A stretch of DNA of 64,000 nt from Ischnura elegans. Its lineage: Eukaryota; Arthropoda; Insecta; Odonata; Coenagrionidae. A program made the translations under genes and the position numbers. The stretch is taken from assembly GCF_921293095.1 (NCBI RefSeq), contig NC_060246.1, forward strand, positions 13,162,001 through 13,226,000, read 5' to 3'. The notes under the pieces are model-generated. The model saw nothing but the letters and a program-made list of their open reading frames with translations, was not told where the DNA came from and searched no databases. This document shows positions 1-12,758 of the stretch, one piece after another (position 1 is the first letter of the stretch; every line of letters starts with the position of its first letter).

Positions 1-995
1 GTATGAAAGAAAAGGACATTCATGCCGATTTCCAGAATACACTAAGGGACTGCTCCTTCATAGTCAACTGTTGCCAAGAGGACAAAAATAGTTAAATTTG
101 GTCGGGGGAGCTTAGATGATGGTCCGTGCTAAGGTCGGCCAAGAAGTGTCACTACTCCAGAAATCATTGCAAAAGTGCACAAAATGGTAATGGAGGATCG
201 CAGATTGAAAGTAGGTGAAATTGCTCTTGCTTGCCAGATGTCAAATAAAAGGATATATTATATTTTGACGGAACGATTAGAAATGAAAAAATTATCTACA
301 AGATGAGTGCTGCGACTCTTGACGCTGGATCAAAAACGCATGAGAATGGACATATCGGAACAATGTTTGACCCGTTTTAGGGAAAATGAACAAGTTTTTT
401 TGCACCAGTTTGTGACCAAAGATGAAACATGGGTCCATTACTATTCCCCAGAGACAAAAAACAGCCAAAGCTGTAGGAACATAGTCATTATCCACCGCCA
501 AAGAAAGCAAACACAATTCTTTCCACTGGAAAGGTCATGGCATCAGTGTTCTGGGATGTGACGGGAATTCTGTTTGTATATTGTCTCCCCACTAGGCAAA
601 CAATTACTAGACAATACTATGCTAACCTCTTGAACTACTTTCAAAAAAATACATGCAAAAACAGGCCAGGTTTAGCAAAGAACAATGTCATCTTTCAGCG
701 ATACAATACGCGCCTGCACACATATGCTGTCGCCATGGCAAAATAACACGAACTATGGTATTAATTGTTGTCACTTCCGCTTTATTCACCTGATGTGCCT
801 CCGCCAGACTTCCATCTCTTCCCAAAATTAAAATTTCTTGATGTTGGACGGGGTGGATAAAATGATTTACTTCAAATGAAGAACTGATAGCCGGAGTTGA
901 CAACTATTTTGCAGGCCTAGAGAAATCTCATTTTCTAGATGGGATCAAGGCACTAAAATATCGTTGAACCGAATGTAGTAATCTACAAGGTACCA
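1..995 (+). pseudogene. Decayed mariner (Tc1/mariner) transposase, cut by the window start
   Basis: Transposase of the mariner group, which cuts and pastes the element at TA sites. Reading across frames shows the family's motifs in order: a helix-turn-helix stretch (KVGEIALACQMSNKRIYYIL, about 205-265), the RLLTLDQKRMRM linker (313-350), DETWVHYYSPETK with the first catalytic Asp (about 421-460), FWDVTGIL and YYANLL (540-640), NNVIFQRYNTRLHT (about 690-720) and PPDFHLFPKLK with the third catalytic Asp (about 800-832), ending in YFAGLEKSHFLDGIKALKYR (about 906-965). It is broken: an in-frame TGA follows the LSTR stretch near 303, the coding frame changes near 540, stops lie near 744 and 965, and the second catalytic Asp, normally in a HQDNAPAH-like motif, reads Tyr. 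The element's left end lies outside the window. Confidence 0.9.
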
Positions 996-2819
996 CCCTC
1001 GTACTATGATAATTTTGTTTTTCTGTGCACACAATCTCAACATACCATTCAAAATAAGAGTTTCTTTGTTTTTATCACCGCTTGGTAGAAGCTTGCCTCT
1101 AAGAATAAAATTCTTGATTGGCAGTTTTAAGGAATTCCACAGTCTGGTAGGAAAGACCATCACATAGTCTTAGATACCATAAACTGAACGAAATAGAAAA
1201 GAGAAAGCTTCTTGGAGCCATGGGTAACTGCCACAATCTGCATCGTGACACACACACACAGAACTTAGACTGTTGCTGAATCATAAACTATTATGTATGT
1301 AGCTACCTCTGAGTTGGTGGCTCCCGCACAACTCTTTTCCTTTCCCTCTCCCATGGCGGAACTGCCAGTACCCGTAGTGAAACAGGTAGATGTAAAACAT
1401 GTTTGCCATGCTAACATTTAATTTGCTGAGGGCCTGAATTGCTTAAAATCCACTGCACACTACAGTACCAATCAGTTTACATTTGAGCCATTGGTTTAGC
1501 CGAGGTTTGTGCTGTTTGCTGTTAATTCTTTAATTTTAGATACGTTAACAACATGCTGTCTACTAGAGGAATAGAAAAGTAGGAGTGCCGAGTGGGCTAA
1601 GTTAGGCAACTAGCCTTTATGTGCTCAATCTGCTGCTAAGCCAAGGATTTTTGTTGACTGTGTATAAGATCATAAGTAGAAATGAATGGTGTATCTAATG
1701 CTTTTTGTGGCTTTGAAATTGGTTACTTAGCTGGATTATAGAGCTCCTCAAACTTAGGTGTCTTGCCTTATTTTTACCTGGAATAAATAATTCTGTAATT
1801 GAATTCCGTTAGTACACAGAGCGGTAGCATGCACCTCTATAGGCATGAGAGATTTACTGGTGGCCCAGACTTGAGTAGGCTCCACAATGACGATGACGGC
1901 ACTTCCAAAACAGAAGGGCATAGATTGCAGCTCGATCATAAGTTGGAGAGTGTTGAGCCAATGTGTTTGGGATGGAAGTGTTAGCCACAGAGCCTCCTCC
2001 AACAATAATGACAGGTGGAGGGTCTGCAAAACACTGCGCTGGTGGCGGTGCAAGCAGAAGTGCAATTGGGGGGTGGAGTGCAGGGGGCAGGCGAGAGCAT
2101 CTCGGAGGTAGCTGGCAAGGAGTTAGATCGCATAGCAGGAGAGGCGAGTGCAGGCAGTGGTGGTGTTGCAGGCAGCGGAGGAGATGACGTGGTGAGTACG
2201 TGTACGGACTGTGTGGGTCATGGGAGGAGGAGACAAATTCCTCCACTCCTCTCGCACTCAGAGGTGCCATGCCTCTTGATTGGCTTATTTATATGCATAT
2301 TATTGCCTGCAGGAATCACTGAAGCTTATTTTCTAAGAACTGGTTTGGAGTTACATAATGCATCTTGAACGTAAAGTTGAGTTAAGATTATACTTTCTTC
2401 ATGGGGTCCTGATAAGTATTTATACATATTTCCTAGCTAAAGGAACTCAAATGTAAATCATAATGGAATTACTCTACTACTCTAAAATACATATCGATCA
2501 CTTTACAGATCATTGAGTATAAGTTATGGGTATTACAATGATTCACACATTTCATTATTCATCTTGATACTTTTAAATGAATTTTATGCCTCTGAATTCA
2601 CCATCTACACATTTAGCATTTTGTGCAATAGTCACAAAATGTTATCTCTGGGGTAAAACTCCCTAAAATCTGTTGATTTGAAGCCCACATTTTCCAGGTG
2701 TAAAGATTGCATATCGAAAAACAATTCTCCAACTTATTCAGTTTGTAATCTCCATTTTCCTTTTTTTTCTCGAGTAATTCCTAAATTAAATTTTGATAAT
2801 ATGTACCAGGTAACAGTTA
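996..2819. other. Non-coding stretch, no gene recognised
   Basis: No supported exon. A G-rich island at about 1985-2255 produces overlapping open frames on both strands, rich in Gly/Ala or Pro/His, with no domain. A donor-like GTGAGTACG is present near 2190, but no matching acceptor or conserved frame was found. It may be intron of the ion-channel gene whose last exon is at 12627. Confidence 0.5.
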
Positions 2820-3183
2820 CCGTATTTACCCATAGAAGCTGCGCACCTTTTCTCCAGAAGTGGGGGTGAAAAAAGGGGGTGCATGGCTTACACAAATCCT
2901 CCAAATTTTAATGTAAGCCACGTACCATTTTCCCTCAAATGTTTTTCCTTTATTTCTTAAGAGTTTAGCATTGAATTAGAAAACCTTTGCAGGAATTACA
3001 TTCCTAACATTATTTAACCTTATTAATCACGGTAACGTAAATTTATTGATTTAGCAACGAATCACGAGTTCCTATATTAGACCGCTCTCAAAAAGCGCTG
3101 GGAAGGTTTTTTTTCCTCACGAGGTGCCCAAAAGTGGGGGTGTGTGGGATACAGGAGGGCACGGCTTGCATGAGTAAACACGG
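2820..3183. mobile_element. Tc1/mariner-superfamily MITE (Tigger/pogo-like ends), TA target site
   Basis: A 364-bp non-autonomous element with inverted ends: CCGTATTTACCCAT at the left, and at the right ATGAGTAAACACGG, which is nearly its reverse complement. TA dinucleotides at 2818-2819 and 3184-3185 form the target duplication typical of Tc1/mariner insertions. Inside there is only AT-rich sequence plus two G-rich copies of GTGGGGGTG-like sequence near the ends; there is no transposase. Confidence 0.7.
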
Positions 3184-4767
3184 TATGTGTTGCCTGAGAA
3201 TTTCATTTCAGCATTTGCTATGGTGTGGTCCCAGTCAAAGTAATCATAAATTTTATTCATTATGATAGAAATATGACCCAAAGAATTGATACGTAAGCAC
3301 TCATTGTGTGTGATTTTTGTGATTAAATGTACAAAAGGTGATCTTCACCTAAGAGCATATGACCTCATAATCACTGCATGGATGTTGAGTGTGTTTTGGT
3401 GCATGAAGCTTAACTTTTCTTACATAAATGAAGGCTTGATTGTTCCATTAATGCTGGCTTAAAACTGTCTCAATTCATGCATTGAGTGTACTAAGTTTTG
3501 ATTCCCTGATTATGCTGTATTTTTAATCCTTAATTAATTTCTATATTTTTGAATTAGTATGTACTTTCTATTTCCAGGGCTTTGTGTAACTTTTTATTAG
3601 ATAGATGACTTTACTGGGTGGATCTTTTAATGCCATGAAATGTGGCAATCAGCATCAGTTACGTAATGCTTCTTAGCAGACTGACACAAACCTTACAAAA
3701 CAGGGGTTGGCAATCTGTGGCTGGCAGGCTGCATACATACAACCCCTGAAGCAATGTCATCCACCCTAACTGATGTTCATCCATAATTTTATTATTTGAA
3801 CAATGACATAGCATTTTCAGTGTGTGCATTGTGTAAGTGCCCTAACTATAATCGCTAATGGACCCCTGTATATATGGAAACAATTGAAATTCAAAATATT
3901 GGCCTTAAATGAGGGTTTAAAAACTGACCTACCATGGAGATCTGAAACTAAACCCAGTCAACACCTATGATTCTTGCGCGAAGTCTTAAAGAGCTCTCCT
4001 GAATGTGTAGGTGTGTTACAAGAACATTCAATATGACTTCATAATGATGTCTTCATGAAGTCATATGCACTCCCAAAAGAGTCCTACTCAAGGGCTTGCA
4101 GGACTCCTTAGGAGCTCATTCATGAGATCTTTTAAAAATCCTTTAGGAGATCCAATGTGATGTAGCCACAAATGTGATGCCTCCAAGTTCTTGCTTATGA
4201 AACCACCAGGACACCCAAAATTTGGCACACTTCATAACAATTCTGATAGAAGGCTACGATATTCCATTTACAATTTTTTAGGGATATATAAAAAGATTTC
4301 GAAATACCTTATGCATCTTAAATAAAAGAACACACAGTCGGATGACGTTAGTAATACAATAATAAATATATCTAATTAAAATAAAGCAAAAGGTCATATT
4401 GAATGAGAGCCATAAGTGGAAATGAGGCAGAACAAACAAGTGGAATAGACAACAATAAAATTTATTCTTACAAATTCTGTTTTTTATTATTAATATTATT
4501 AATAAAATTTATTCTGACAAATATTACGTCAACTTAAAAAAACGTCACAAGTTAACTTGTTTTCAAATTCTTCCTGCTTGCATGTTGCTGCTACTGCTTC
4601 CCCACTATGACCAAGGCAACAGTACTTGGGGAGGTTGGGTTGCATTCCATATCAAAGGCTGAAAAAAAACCTTGAACTTATTTTTGAACATTTTATGTGA
4701 TTAATAATTGAAAACATCAAATACACCAGAGAATAATCATCTCATTAGCAGTCCCTTAATACTCTAA
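3184..4767. other. AT-rich non-coding stretch
   Basis: No exon or complete transposon recognised. At 3980-4140 there are several short GAAGTCTTAAAG / GGAGCTCATTCATGAG-like words that recur in altered form at 6520-6680. They could be the worn ends of an old element surrounding 4.1-6.5 kb, but I could not define borders. Confidence 0.4.
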
Positions 4768-5851
4768 GGGCTGGTTTCACCATTGAGTTAACTTGATTAA
4801 TTATAGGATTAACGGAGTTAGTGAACTACTTTTGAATGACTCTTGCACTTAATTACATTAATTCATGGTTCCATTAGTCACAGTACCGAGTTAATGCAAG
4901 CAAATTAAAAATCAGCGAGGCACTTTTGTTTGTTGACTTTAGGAGTATAAGAAATTTGCTAACTTAAACGTTCTCAGGAAAACTGTTTTATAAAATCGAG
5001 ATACATGATACGTAATAACATTGGTTGAACACAAATGAGAAATTATTGAGATAATAATTTTAATAAAGATAATGTTAAATGCAATAACAGGAAATTTACA
5101 AGGGTACAACGAATGAATTGAATTAAATGAACCGTGAATTACAACAAAAGCACATTGCAATACTTGTACCAATAACATCTACATTCTTGTTTACACAGTT
5201 ACCCAGTGGCGTAACTAGGAATATGCTTTGGGTTGGGATGGGATGGTGTGGGTGGCGCCCCTCTCCCCCCCAGGCAACAGGGGGTCTGGGAAAATTTTAG
5301 ACAAATGACATGCCTGGATATACATTTTTCATCATTTTGGCACTAAAAATTTAACTAGTATATGCTTAGCTATTTAAATTTAATTTAACTTTAAATTTCA
5401 AAACTAGACAATAGTTTTAAATAACTTTTTCATTTCTCTGGGCCTTTGGGGAGGGATCTATCCCCTCATCTCCCCCCATTGTTACGCCACTGCAGTTACC
5501 TAAATATTTTACATTAATATATACCGATACATAATGATAACCATGAACTTAGATTGCACAATGGTGTAATAAAACGGATGGTCACATTAACCAGTGGAAA
5601 AAGAATTTTACACGAAAAAATCATTGAAACTTACTTTCTAAGTCTTCGTGATGTCCACAAGGTTCACGCAGATCTCTGATCTGATGGAATCTTGAGGATT
5701 TAGGCACAAGATTCACATTTGCAGGCATTAGGAAAAGCACAAGGCAGGAACTAGGCCCTGGGGTATACATTATATGTACCTATTAATCATAGACTGGGTA
5801 TTTGAGTAAAAGGCAATAGATCGGCGGTCAACACAATGGTGAAACCAGTGG
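4768..5851. mobile_element. Non-autonomous TIR element (CTGGTTTCACCATTG ends) with a nested hAT MITE
   Basis: The 15-bp word CTGGTTTCACCATTG at 4771-4785 is perfectly repeated in inverse orientation at 5834-5848, which marks the ends of a DNA transposon of about 1.08 kb. There is no transposase reading frame inside. The element is interrupted by a later 289-bp hAT-type MITE at 5204-5492. End sequences of this kind resemble PIF/Harbinger-type MITEs, but the target duplication is not clear enough to assign a superfamily. Confidence 0.65.
5204..5492. mobile_element. hAT-type MITE, family A, copy 1, perfect 8-bp target duplication
   Basis: A 289-bp element starting CAGTGGCGTAACTAGG and ending GTTACGCCACTG, which are inverted copies of each other. 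It is flanked by the perfect 8-bp direct repeat CAGTTACC (5196-5203 and 5493-5500). An 8-bp duplication with CAG...CTG ends is characteristic of hAT transposons. G/C-rich blocks sit near both ends and there is no coding capacity. A second, interrupted copy lies at 31986-36015. Confidence 0.85.
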
Positions 5852-6006
5852 AAATTGTCCGATTGTTTAAATAGAATCTGTGGGAGAAGTTTATGAACTT
5901 GTCTCTTAATTTAAAAAGTTAATTGAGGTATGAAAAAATATTAAACACGAAGAAATACATATTTACGATTGAAATTTTTATTCATTGATGTATACATTAA
6001 CATATA

Positions 6007-6502
6007 CAGTAGACTCCCGATTGTCCCAATGGGCTAATGATGGGGAGAGATGGCACGAATAATCGGAAAATACGGATAACGTAAACTTTCACTTAAATGT
6101 CTTGCAATGTTCATGATTTACCCAAAACAAACAACATTTTATTATTCATGCAGTTAGTCTGTTATTTTAGAGTGCTTCCCGGACTCAATGAGAGCTTTTT
6201 TCGCCAGTTCGCTTTTTTTTTTGCGGAGCACGGATGCGCACTGCAAGGCTTGGAAAACGGGAAAACGGTGCTCCCATGAATGCAGCTAGCGTGCGATCGC
6301 TTCCATTGTACGAAGGCGATTCTAACGGAAATAATGAGCCTGGTTTATCCTAGCATTAATGCAGTAATTCCGATGATTTTGCGTCTGATTTTTTTTTTTT
6401 TTTTTTATAAAGATCGCAAAAAAAAATAGAGCGAGAGTAAAAATCATGCACAGATAATCCGCAACCTGGATAAACCGTAGCCGGATAATCGGGAGTCTGC
6501 TG
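6007..6502. mobile_element. pogo/Tigger-like MITE, family T1, copy 1
   Basis: A 496-bp element with inverted ends CAGTAGACTCCCGATT and ATCGGGAGTCTGCTG, flanked by TA at 6005-6006 and 6503-6504. TA duplication and CAGTA... ends indicate Tc1/mariner, pogo/Tigger branch. It is a close relative of 53278-53984, sharing the segments near GAGTGCTTCCCGGACT and GCAGCTAGCGTGCGATCGC. It carries no transposase. Confidence 0.8.
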
Positions 6503-9013
6503 TATATGTGATTTTTCAGGCCTCATGTTGTGAGCTCTTTCGGAGTCATCAATCAGAGCTCATAAACAACTCCTAGAGTTTCATATGACTTCATAAGGTG
6601 TTAGGTCTTAGAGACCTCTTTGGGTCTCTTAATGCGAAGTCTTAAAGGGGTCCTAGGAATGAGTTCATAAGAATTTTAGAGGCATAAAAATTTGCACATT
6701 AGCACTATATGTGGTAACCTATGTAGTGCAACCGTAAGTTAAACTGTGACCCATCAGTGGGCCACACTGGGTACGACGAAACTCATTTAACACAAGGGTG
6801 AGCGTAACCCACTGGTTGATCGTACTCTTGCAAGACTGGGTGACAATTCTTCTTCATTTGCTCGACATTTTTGTTCTCTTTCATCATGGAAATGATCACA
6901 GAGACATGGTCAATGACTTCCTCATGGTTCTGGTCAGGCCCTTAGTGGCTTCTTCTGTCTTGAGTTCAGATATTCTTTACTTCACATTTGATTGCCGGGA
7001 AGTGAAAGTGAGTAAAAATAATCATAACCAAATATGTATCTTTAGTCAGATAACAGGCTCTGGTGAAGGCCAATCCATGGATAGTTCAGGTAATGCAAAA
7101 GATTAAGATAAGCAGTATTGTAAAACTCAAAACTAAAGCTTTAACAGCCAAAAAATTCAAGTTTGTCCCGTGAACTGAAAAGGGGAAGAGAATGGACACA
7201 TGGTGACTGAGTAAACGCCAAAGAAAACTGGTGCAAAAAACAGGAGGCATACACTCTGTTGGAACATCTGATTCAGGCAATATCACATGCAGTCCAACAA
7301 TTGAATTGCAGTTCAGTTTTATCAATTCAACAGTTCATGCTCTATTTTTTTTAATTATGTCGTGGTGAGAGTGAGGACACCCTCGTAATAATGTCCCATA
7401 CAATTTTTATCTTCTCAACTGGTTTTGGTGCTCACTGTGGCATTTTCAAGGTAGAGCAAGGTACTGAACATGTGGCGTAGGAAAAACAAGTGTGTCTGCC
7501 ATAAGTATTTGATGCTTCCCAAGCACCCTGATGAATTAAATATAACCAATTAAAGTCATGATGGAGGCATGGAATTGAATCGACTTATTAGTGTTGTACA
7601 TGCCTTAGAGGTTTAAGTTCAGCTTTCGACCTTTTTTTTTTTGGGTGATAGTAAATTAGTAAATGGTATAGTCATTGATCAATTCTCCTCTAGCATCACC
7701 AGCTGCTAAATAATAATTACGATGCCAAGAAAAGTATTTTGTGCGGTAGTATTCCCGTCCCAGGTCAATGAAAATAATTTTTCTTCTGTGCAATTTGTGC
7801 ATTTTTATCACACTTGTAAGTACGTAACTCAGTATGGGTTTACTGCTGGCTGGTGTGCAATTCCTCCTTGCAATTTGGTCTTCTTGTTCTCTTTAAACCT
7901 CCACTTCCACTTGCCTCTCTCTCTCTCTCTCTCTCTCTCACCCATGTCCTTTAATCCTCTTTGTCAATATAGTTCAAGTTTCAAAGCTCACTGTTGACTT
8001 GGTGCTCACTGTGTAAAAGTCAAAAATTTCTAAAAATTAAAATTTTATTAAACATTTTCTGAGAAATGTACGAGTCAATTAATTATACTTGACCAAATCT
8101 GAAGGGAGAGGAAGAAATGTATGAACCCTGATACTACTAGGTGCATAAAATTGTTTTCATTCTAAGGTTGTATAGCCACGACTAGCTATGTATTATGTGA
8201 ATGTAATAATTATTCTGCATTGCCACTGAAGCGGAATATGGCCTTTTAAGGAACCATTTTTTCTGGCTTCTCTCTCATTTTTACCAGTACATATTAGACA
8301 TGCACATCCACTCTGTTATCTTTCTTACTATTGTGCATATTTTTACATGTTTGCCTGCTTGCATGTGTTAGCATTTTAGTGTGTAAACCTGTGACCTATA
8401 TGTCACCATTGATAAAATGGTGTTTTTTTTATAAATAGTTTCATGTAGATATCTAGCTGGATTCACAGGTGGAAACTTAAACTTATTATATTGACACAGT
8501 GGTGGAGTGGAGGTATTGCTGGCCGAAAAAAATGGAAAAAATTTACCTCAGCCAGGTGAAATTTTTTATGTGTATTTTTGGCCATCAAACTATGGTCAGA
8601 CTGCTTTCGTTGCAAACAGAAGATCTCTGGTTTGATTCTTGGTTGAGGTGAAATTTTTTCCATATGTTTTCGGCCATCATTCCATCTCTGCACCACAACG
8701 GTGTCATTATTAGGTTTTCGTGTTCCTATCTCTTTGTTTGTGATTGTGTATTTATATTTATGAATATTCATGTTTCTTGAAAGGTGGCCTTCAAAAATGT
8801 ATGTTATATGTAGTAAACAATGGTAGAAGCCAGAAATCAGAAGGTTAAAATGTCACCTAACTGAAAGCTATGGTAAATGAGTAGATTTTGCTATTTCTTC
8901 AGATTACTTGCAATTCATGTCTACTTAATAAATGGAATATTACAGAGCTAGCAAGTTTCTGGATGGGTCAATATTCAACATTACTTTATTTCATCATTTG
9001 TACATGTTATATG
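6503..9013. other. Non-coding stretch with a CT microsatellite
   Basis: No exon was supported. The open frames here are short, lack recognisable domains and are not bounded by good splice sites. The only distinct landmark is the CT microsatellite at 7915-7938. Around 8490-8690 two similar segments containing TGAAATTTTTT and GGCCATCA form a worn tandem duplication. Confidence 0.4.
7915..7938. repeat. (CT)12 microsatellite
   Basis: Twelve uninterrupted CT dinucleotides. Confidence 0.95.
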
Positions 9014-10038
9014 TAGAGATGGGTCGAATAGCAGATTTCTCAAACTCGAATATGGAATTCGAATATTAAATCATTGATCAAACATTCAAATACCTCGAAT
9101 TTCGAATACCTTGAATACTAGAACTGCACAAAGTATTAAACGTACGTTTTTCCTTCTTATTTATCTGGATGAATGTATAAATATAAAGGTATATATCACA
9201 TACATTTAAATAGCAACTTTTTTATTTTGAATAAATTCCCCACATTGATTGTTGTTGCTTTACGTTAGCTATTTTCGGTCCTGAGGTATCTGTTTTTATT
9301 GGGTGGCTTTGTTTTGACAGACTTGTCTTCTCCAAGGCCAACTGATTTTTTATCATCTCAACTTTATTTGAATAGAATGAGAAGTTTGAGCATAGAATGA
9401 GAAGTGGTGAAAATAATTTTTTGAATGTTGGTGTATTGATGCATTAAGCCAAGAACTGCAGTCTTCAAATTCGTGATGATCTTTCCGATGAGTGGAATGC
9501 TTAGGGAGTAGTAGCTCAATGCATAATGGAAGGTACCCCAAAAGTCGATTTTTCTCCTGCCATTTTTAATTTTTTTGAGGGGTTTTGTGGGGGAAACTGG
9601 GGATATTTAGTGAAGAGTTCTCGGGACTGCATAACTGGCAGTTATGGAGTTCCTGTCCCGGTGGCGACCCCGAGAACTCTTCACTAAGTCTATTCGCTGG
9701 TGAAGCACGAAATCTTTCAAAACTGGGGATTTTCGGATTTTTTCCCCCGATCATTTTCGGTTCCCCAGTCAAACGATATCTTTTCACCACTCTCATCTGC
9801 GAATTTGATGTAGTTTGTCAACTTGCCTGAAACAGCGCTACATGTACTTAAAGACTAGAGTCCCCTACGTTTTTCCGAGTCAATTACCAATGATGCGAGG
9901 TGCGTGGACAGTGTATGGTGCAAAATTCAAAGTATTCGAGGTATTCAAGATCGTGATTTTAGCATAATTATTCAAGATTTCGAATGTTGAATACTTTCTA
10001 GTATTCGAGTATTCGCAAATACTATTCGTGCATCTCTA
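9014..10038. mobile_element. Non-autonomous hAT transposon (TAGAGATG ends), perfect 8-bp target duplication
   Basis: A 1025-bp element with ends TAGAGATGGGTCGAATAG (left) and CTATTCGTGCATCTCTA (right), inverted relative to each other. It is flanked by the perfect 8-bp repeat GTTATATG (9006-9013 and 10039-10046). The ends and duplication length are typical of hAT elements. Both subterminal regions are full of short TTCGAA / TTCGAATA words, as expected for transposase binding sites. No transposase frame was seen. The centre contains an inverted repeat (9607-9687). Confidence 0.85.
9607..9687. repeat. 19-bp perfect inverted repeat inside the hAT element
   Basis: TTAGTGAAGAGTTCTCGGG at 9607-9625 is repeated in inverse orientation at 9669-9687, with a 43-base spacer that contains a further small dyad around GCATAACTGGCAGTTATG. 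It could be the remnant of a second, nested small element. Confidence 0.8.
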
Positions 10039-12626
10039 GTTATATGTTTACCGTAATCCAATGGTGATAAATAATTAAATTTCTCAAAATGCAAGAAAAT
10101 CATAATGAATGTTTTTTTTTTTCAAATAAATATTAGCTGATGTGAGCCCAGATGGCATTAGGGGTGATTGGGTTTCCTACCATCTGTTACTGTTGCTCAC
10201 CATACTGGATGATTCTCCCTTCTGCTCCTGAAACAGAACAGAGGCACCATCTCATCAGCTGCTCAAAACTGCTACAATTGTATCAGTGCTTCTCCCCTTC
10301 CGACCATGGCATCCAACTTCGTTTTGGCGATCTATTTCCTGAAGACATATGACAGCTTCAACAATAGTCATGAGCAATACATACATATCAACTAGCTCTG
10401 CTGGCTTAATTCATCCAATAGTCTCTCTAGAGTCTAGAGTCTTCTGATGTCTCTTAAGGGAAATGTCAAGGGTACACTGATCAACCTTGATGCAGCTTCT
10501 TCCGCAGATCCACCCACATTGTTCATGTTAATTTTCACTAGCCTTACTCTATCTTTAAATGGATTGATTAACTTCCACTTGCCTCATATTTGTGAGGAGC
10601 TCATGAAAGAACTGTGTGATTCCATTTGGCTTGTATTGTAGGAGAAGGTAGGTCCTCGAATTGTCGAAAGACTATGCATCCTGGCTGTCATGCTTATTTT
10701 TGAAGCTGCATCATAGTTAAGTCATAACAGAGTTAATGTTCAGCTTCTCCTGCTCCGATAGGCCCCTGAGCACTACTGCCCTCTCCAGTTTTTGAGTACC
10801 AGTCCTCTAATAAGCTTATGTCCCTCAGATGCGCAGACTATAGGAGTTAAAATGTGGGAAGGAATGGAAAGTGAGCCCATGATAAACAGAGTGGCTGACG
10901 TAAAAATGGGATTCCTAATCATATTGGACACTTAAACTCATTGTGGAGAATGGAGCAGATAGTAGGCTTACTCTTCCGTGCTGCCATGAAAAGGAAAATT
11001 CCCTCTCCTCAACCCTCTGTGAAGATTACCTGGCGGAATTGGCATTTTACGAAAGAATATGACAAATTTCATTCCTGACAATGAAAATTGTAAAAATTGT
11101 CCTGCCATTGCTACCCATTCACCTTCAAAGACCACTTTTTGGAGAATAGACCTCCAATTCCTAAATTTTCTACATCCCAACTCTCAGAGCTTAATTCAGG
11201 AATCCAGTGGAAGCTCAGTTTAACGAGTGCTCAAAATCCCCAGAAAATCGCTAGCTATATCAGGTGCTTGTTATATACAAAGGTGAAGATGAAGCTCCTC
11301 AAAAGTCACAATTGTGGTTCTGCAATGTTTCGGCAATGTGGGTGGCTCTGCAAAGGGGTGGCGCACGCCCCCTCGTATGAATCCGCCTCTGCTCGAAAGT
11401 CACGTTTCCACTTCCAAAAACCTTGGGTTAAGCACAAGGAATGTGATCATGTCATGCAGGAAGGGGAATAATTTTGTTTTCCATACCTGATTACCCAAAT
11501 TGAAACTCATTCCATGAATTCCATTGGGGTACATTTCTTCTTGGAAATATTTTATTTGTGCTGGAGAATTTAAAAATTGATTTTTTTAAATTTCTGTTTT
11601 GTGGATAGAACCACTACAGCCCCGTTTACATTTGGCTTCAACTTCTACCTTTAACTCTGTTTTAAGAAGTTCCATGTGGTGTTTTACGTTTGCCGTCAAT
11701 TGGGATGCTTCTCAGTTGTTACATACCGGCAGCTTTCTGTGTGCCTTTGGCCGAAAGTTCACCCAGAGATTGGTTGCCATCTTGAATGCAATTGAATATT
11801 TATTTATTATTGATCCCCTCAGGATGTGTGAAATATGGTTCAAATTTATAAAACACCTTTAAGAGCTCTGATAATCCTTCTGCATATAATTTACCCTACG
11901 CTGAGTTGGAAAGAAATTCCTTGGCTTTTCCAATTTACTGAAATCTGGAAGTTCTCAGTGAATTTGAGAAGTTCTTAGCAGAAATTAAACAAGGTCTGTA
12001 TTTACACAAATATAATTTTTCAGCTGTGGAGATGAAGTATGTCGATTCGTATTTTATTTGCCAGCCCAAATAGTAGTGAATGAAATCCTATAAGGGCAAA
12101 GTGTATTGTGCATGCACTGCCTTGAAATTATCAACATCAAAGTGCAGCTTGGTTGAAAGGTGGTTAAAAGCAATTGCTAACCCATCCGTAAGAATCCATT
12201 CACTCAAGTATGGTTAGAAGTTCAAGTTAAAGCTGATCATAAAGTAGATTAGTAAAATCTTTCTTATGTGGAATCAGTAGAAAAAAATTATTTGGGATCT
12301 TCTTCTTACTGCAAAAAAAAACTTGCATGTTCCTGCTATCAGGCAGATTTTTTCAATAATGAAGGAGAAATTGCACTACATATTATGGGTTGAGTTAAAA
12401 GGCTTGATTCACATAATAACAAGTACAATTCAATGATCTTATTAATTAATGATCTGTCTTCCTGGGACTATTCTCGATTAATTTCACAATGAGGTACCCA
12501 ATTGAGAGACTAATCTATGGCAAGTCCTTGGATTTGGATATTGTCAGTCTGGTCTTCATCAGAAGTGAAAGTGTCTCTGGTATTGTATCACTCAGCCAGC
12601 CTCTCTTCTCCTCTTGTTGATTGCAG
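10039..12626. other. Intron sequence upstream of the ion-channel terminal exon
   Basis: No exon could be supported. Since the exon at 12627 has a strong acceptor, this stretch is at least partly the last intron of that gene. Open frames at about 10150-10350, 10450-10640 and 11100-11470 show no domain or splice context. Confidence 0.5.
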
Positions 12627-12758
12627 GTGCGGAAAAAGGAACCACCTCACCCCATCCGTGTGGCGAAGACAATTGATGTGATTGCTCGGATTGTATTCCC
12701 CGTGGCTTATGCCATATTCTTAATATTTTTCTTTGTACACTACAAAGGATTCTCATAG
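12627..12758 (+). CDS. Terminal coding exon of a Cys-loop ligand-gated ion channel (M4 segment)
   Basis: Cys-loop receptors are pentameric ion channels of the plasma membrane gated by transmitters or protons. This exon encodes only the last 43 residues. After a basic linker (VRKKEPPHPIRVAKTI) comes DVIARIVFPVAYAIFLIFF, which has the family's signature of the start of M4: Asp, then Ser/Ala-Arg, an aliphatic pair, Phe-Pro, then a hydrophobic helix. The chain stops six residues after the helix, the usual short extracellular tail. The acceptor is good: a pyrimidine-rich tract and TTGCAG end at 12626, the frame is phase 0, and TAG is at 12756-12758. The sequence fits the anion-channel branch (GABA/glutamate/histamine/pH-gated chloride channels), but the subtype cannot be told from M4 alone. 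The preceding exons (ligand-binding domain, M1-M3) were not found and probably lie left of the window. Confidence 0.8.
   Translation: MRKKEPPHPIRVAKTIDVIARIVFPVAYAIFLIFFFVHYKGFS

Noticed and set aside
1799-2368. Overlapping open frames on both strands in a G-rich island
   Set aside because: Low-complexity Gly/Ala or Pro/His products, no domain and no exon pair; such frames arise from base composition.
8580-8660. tRNA-like B box (GGTTTGATTC) suggesting a SINE
   Set aside because: No matching A box at the right distance and no cloverleaf could be drawn.
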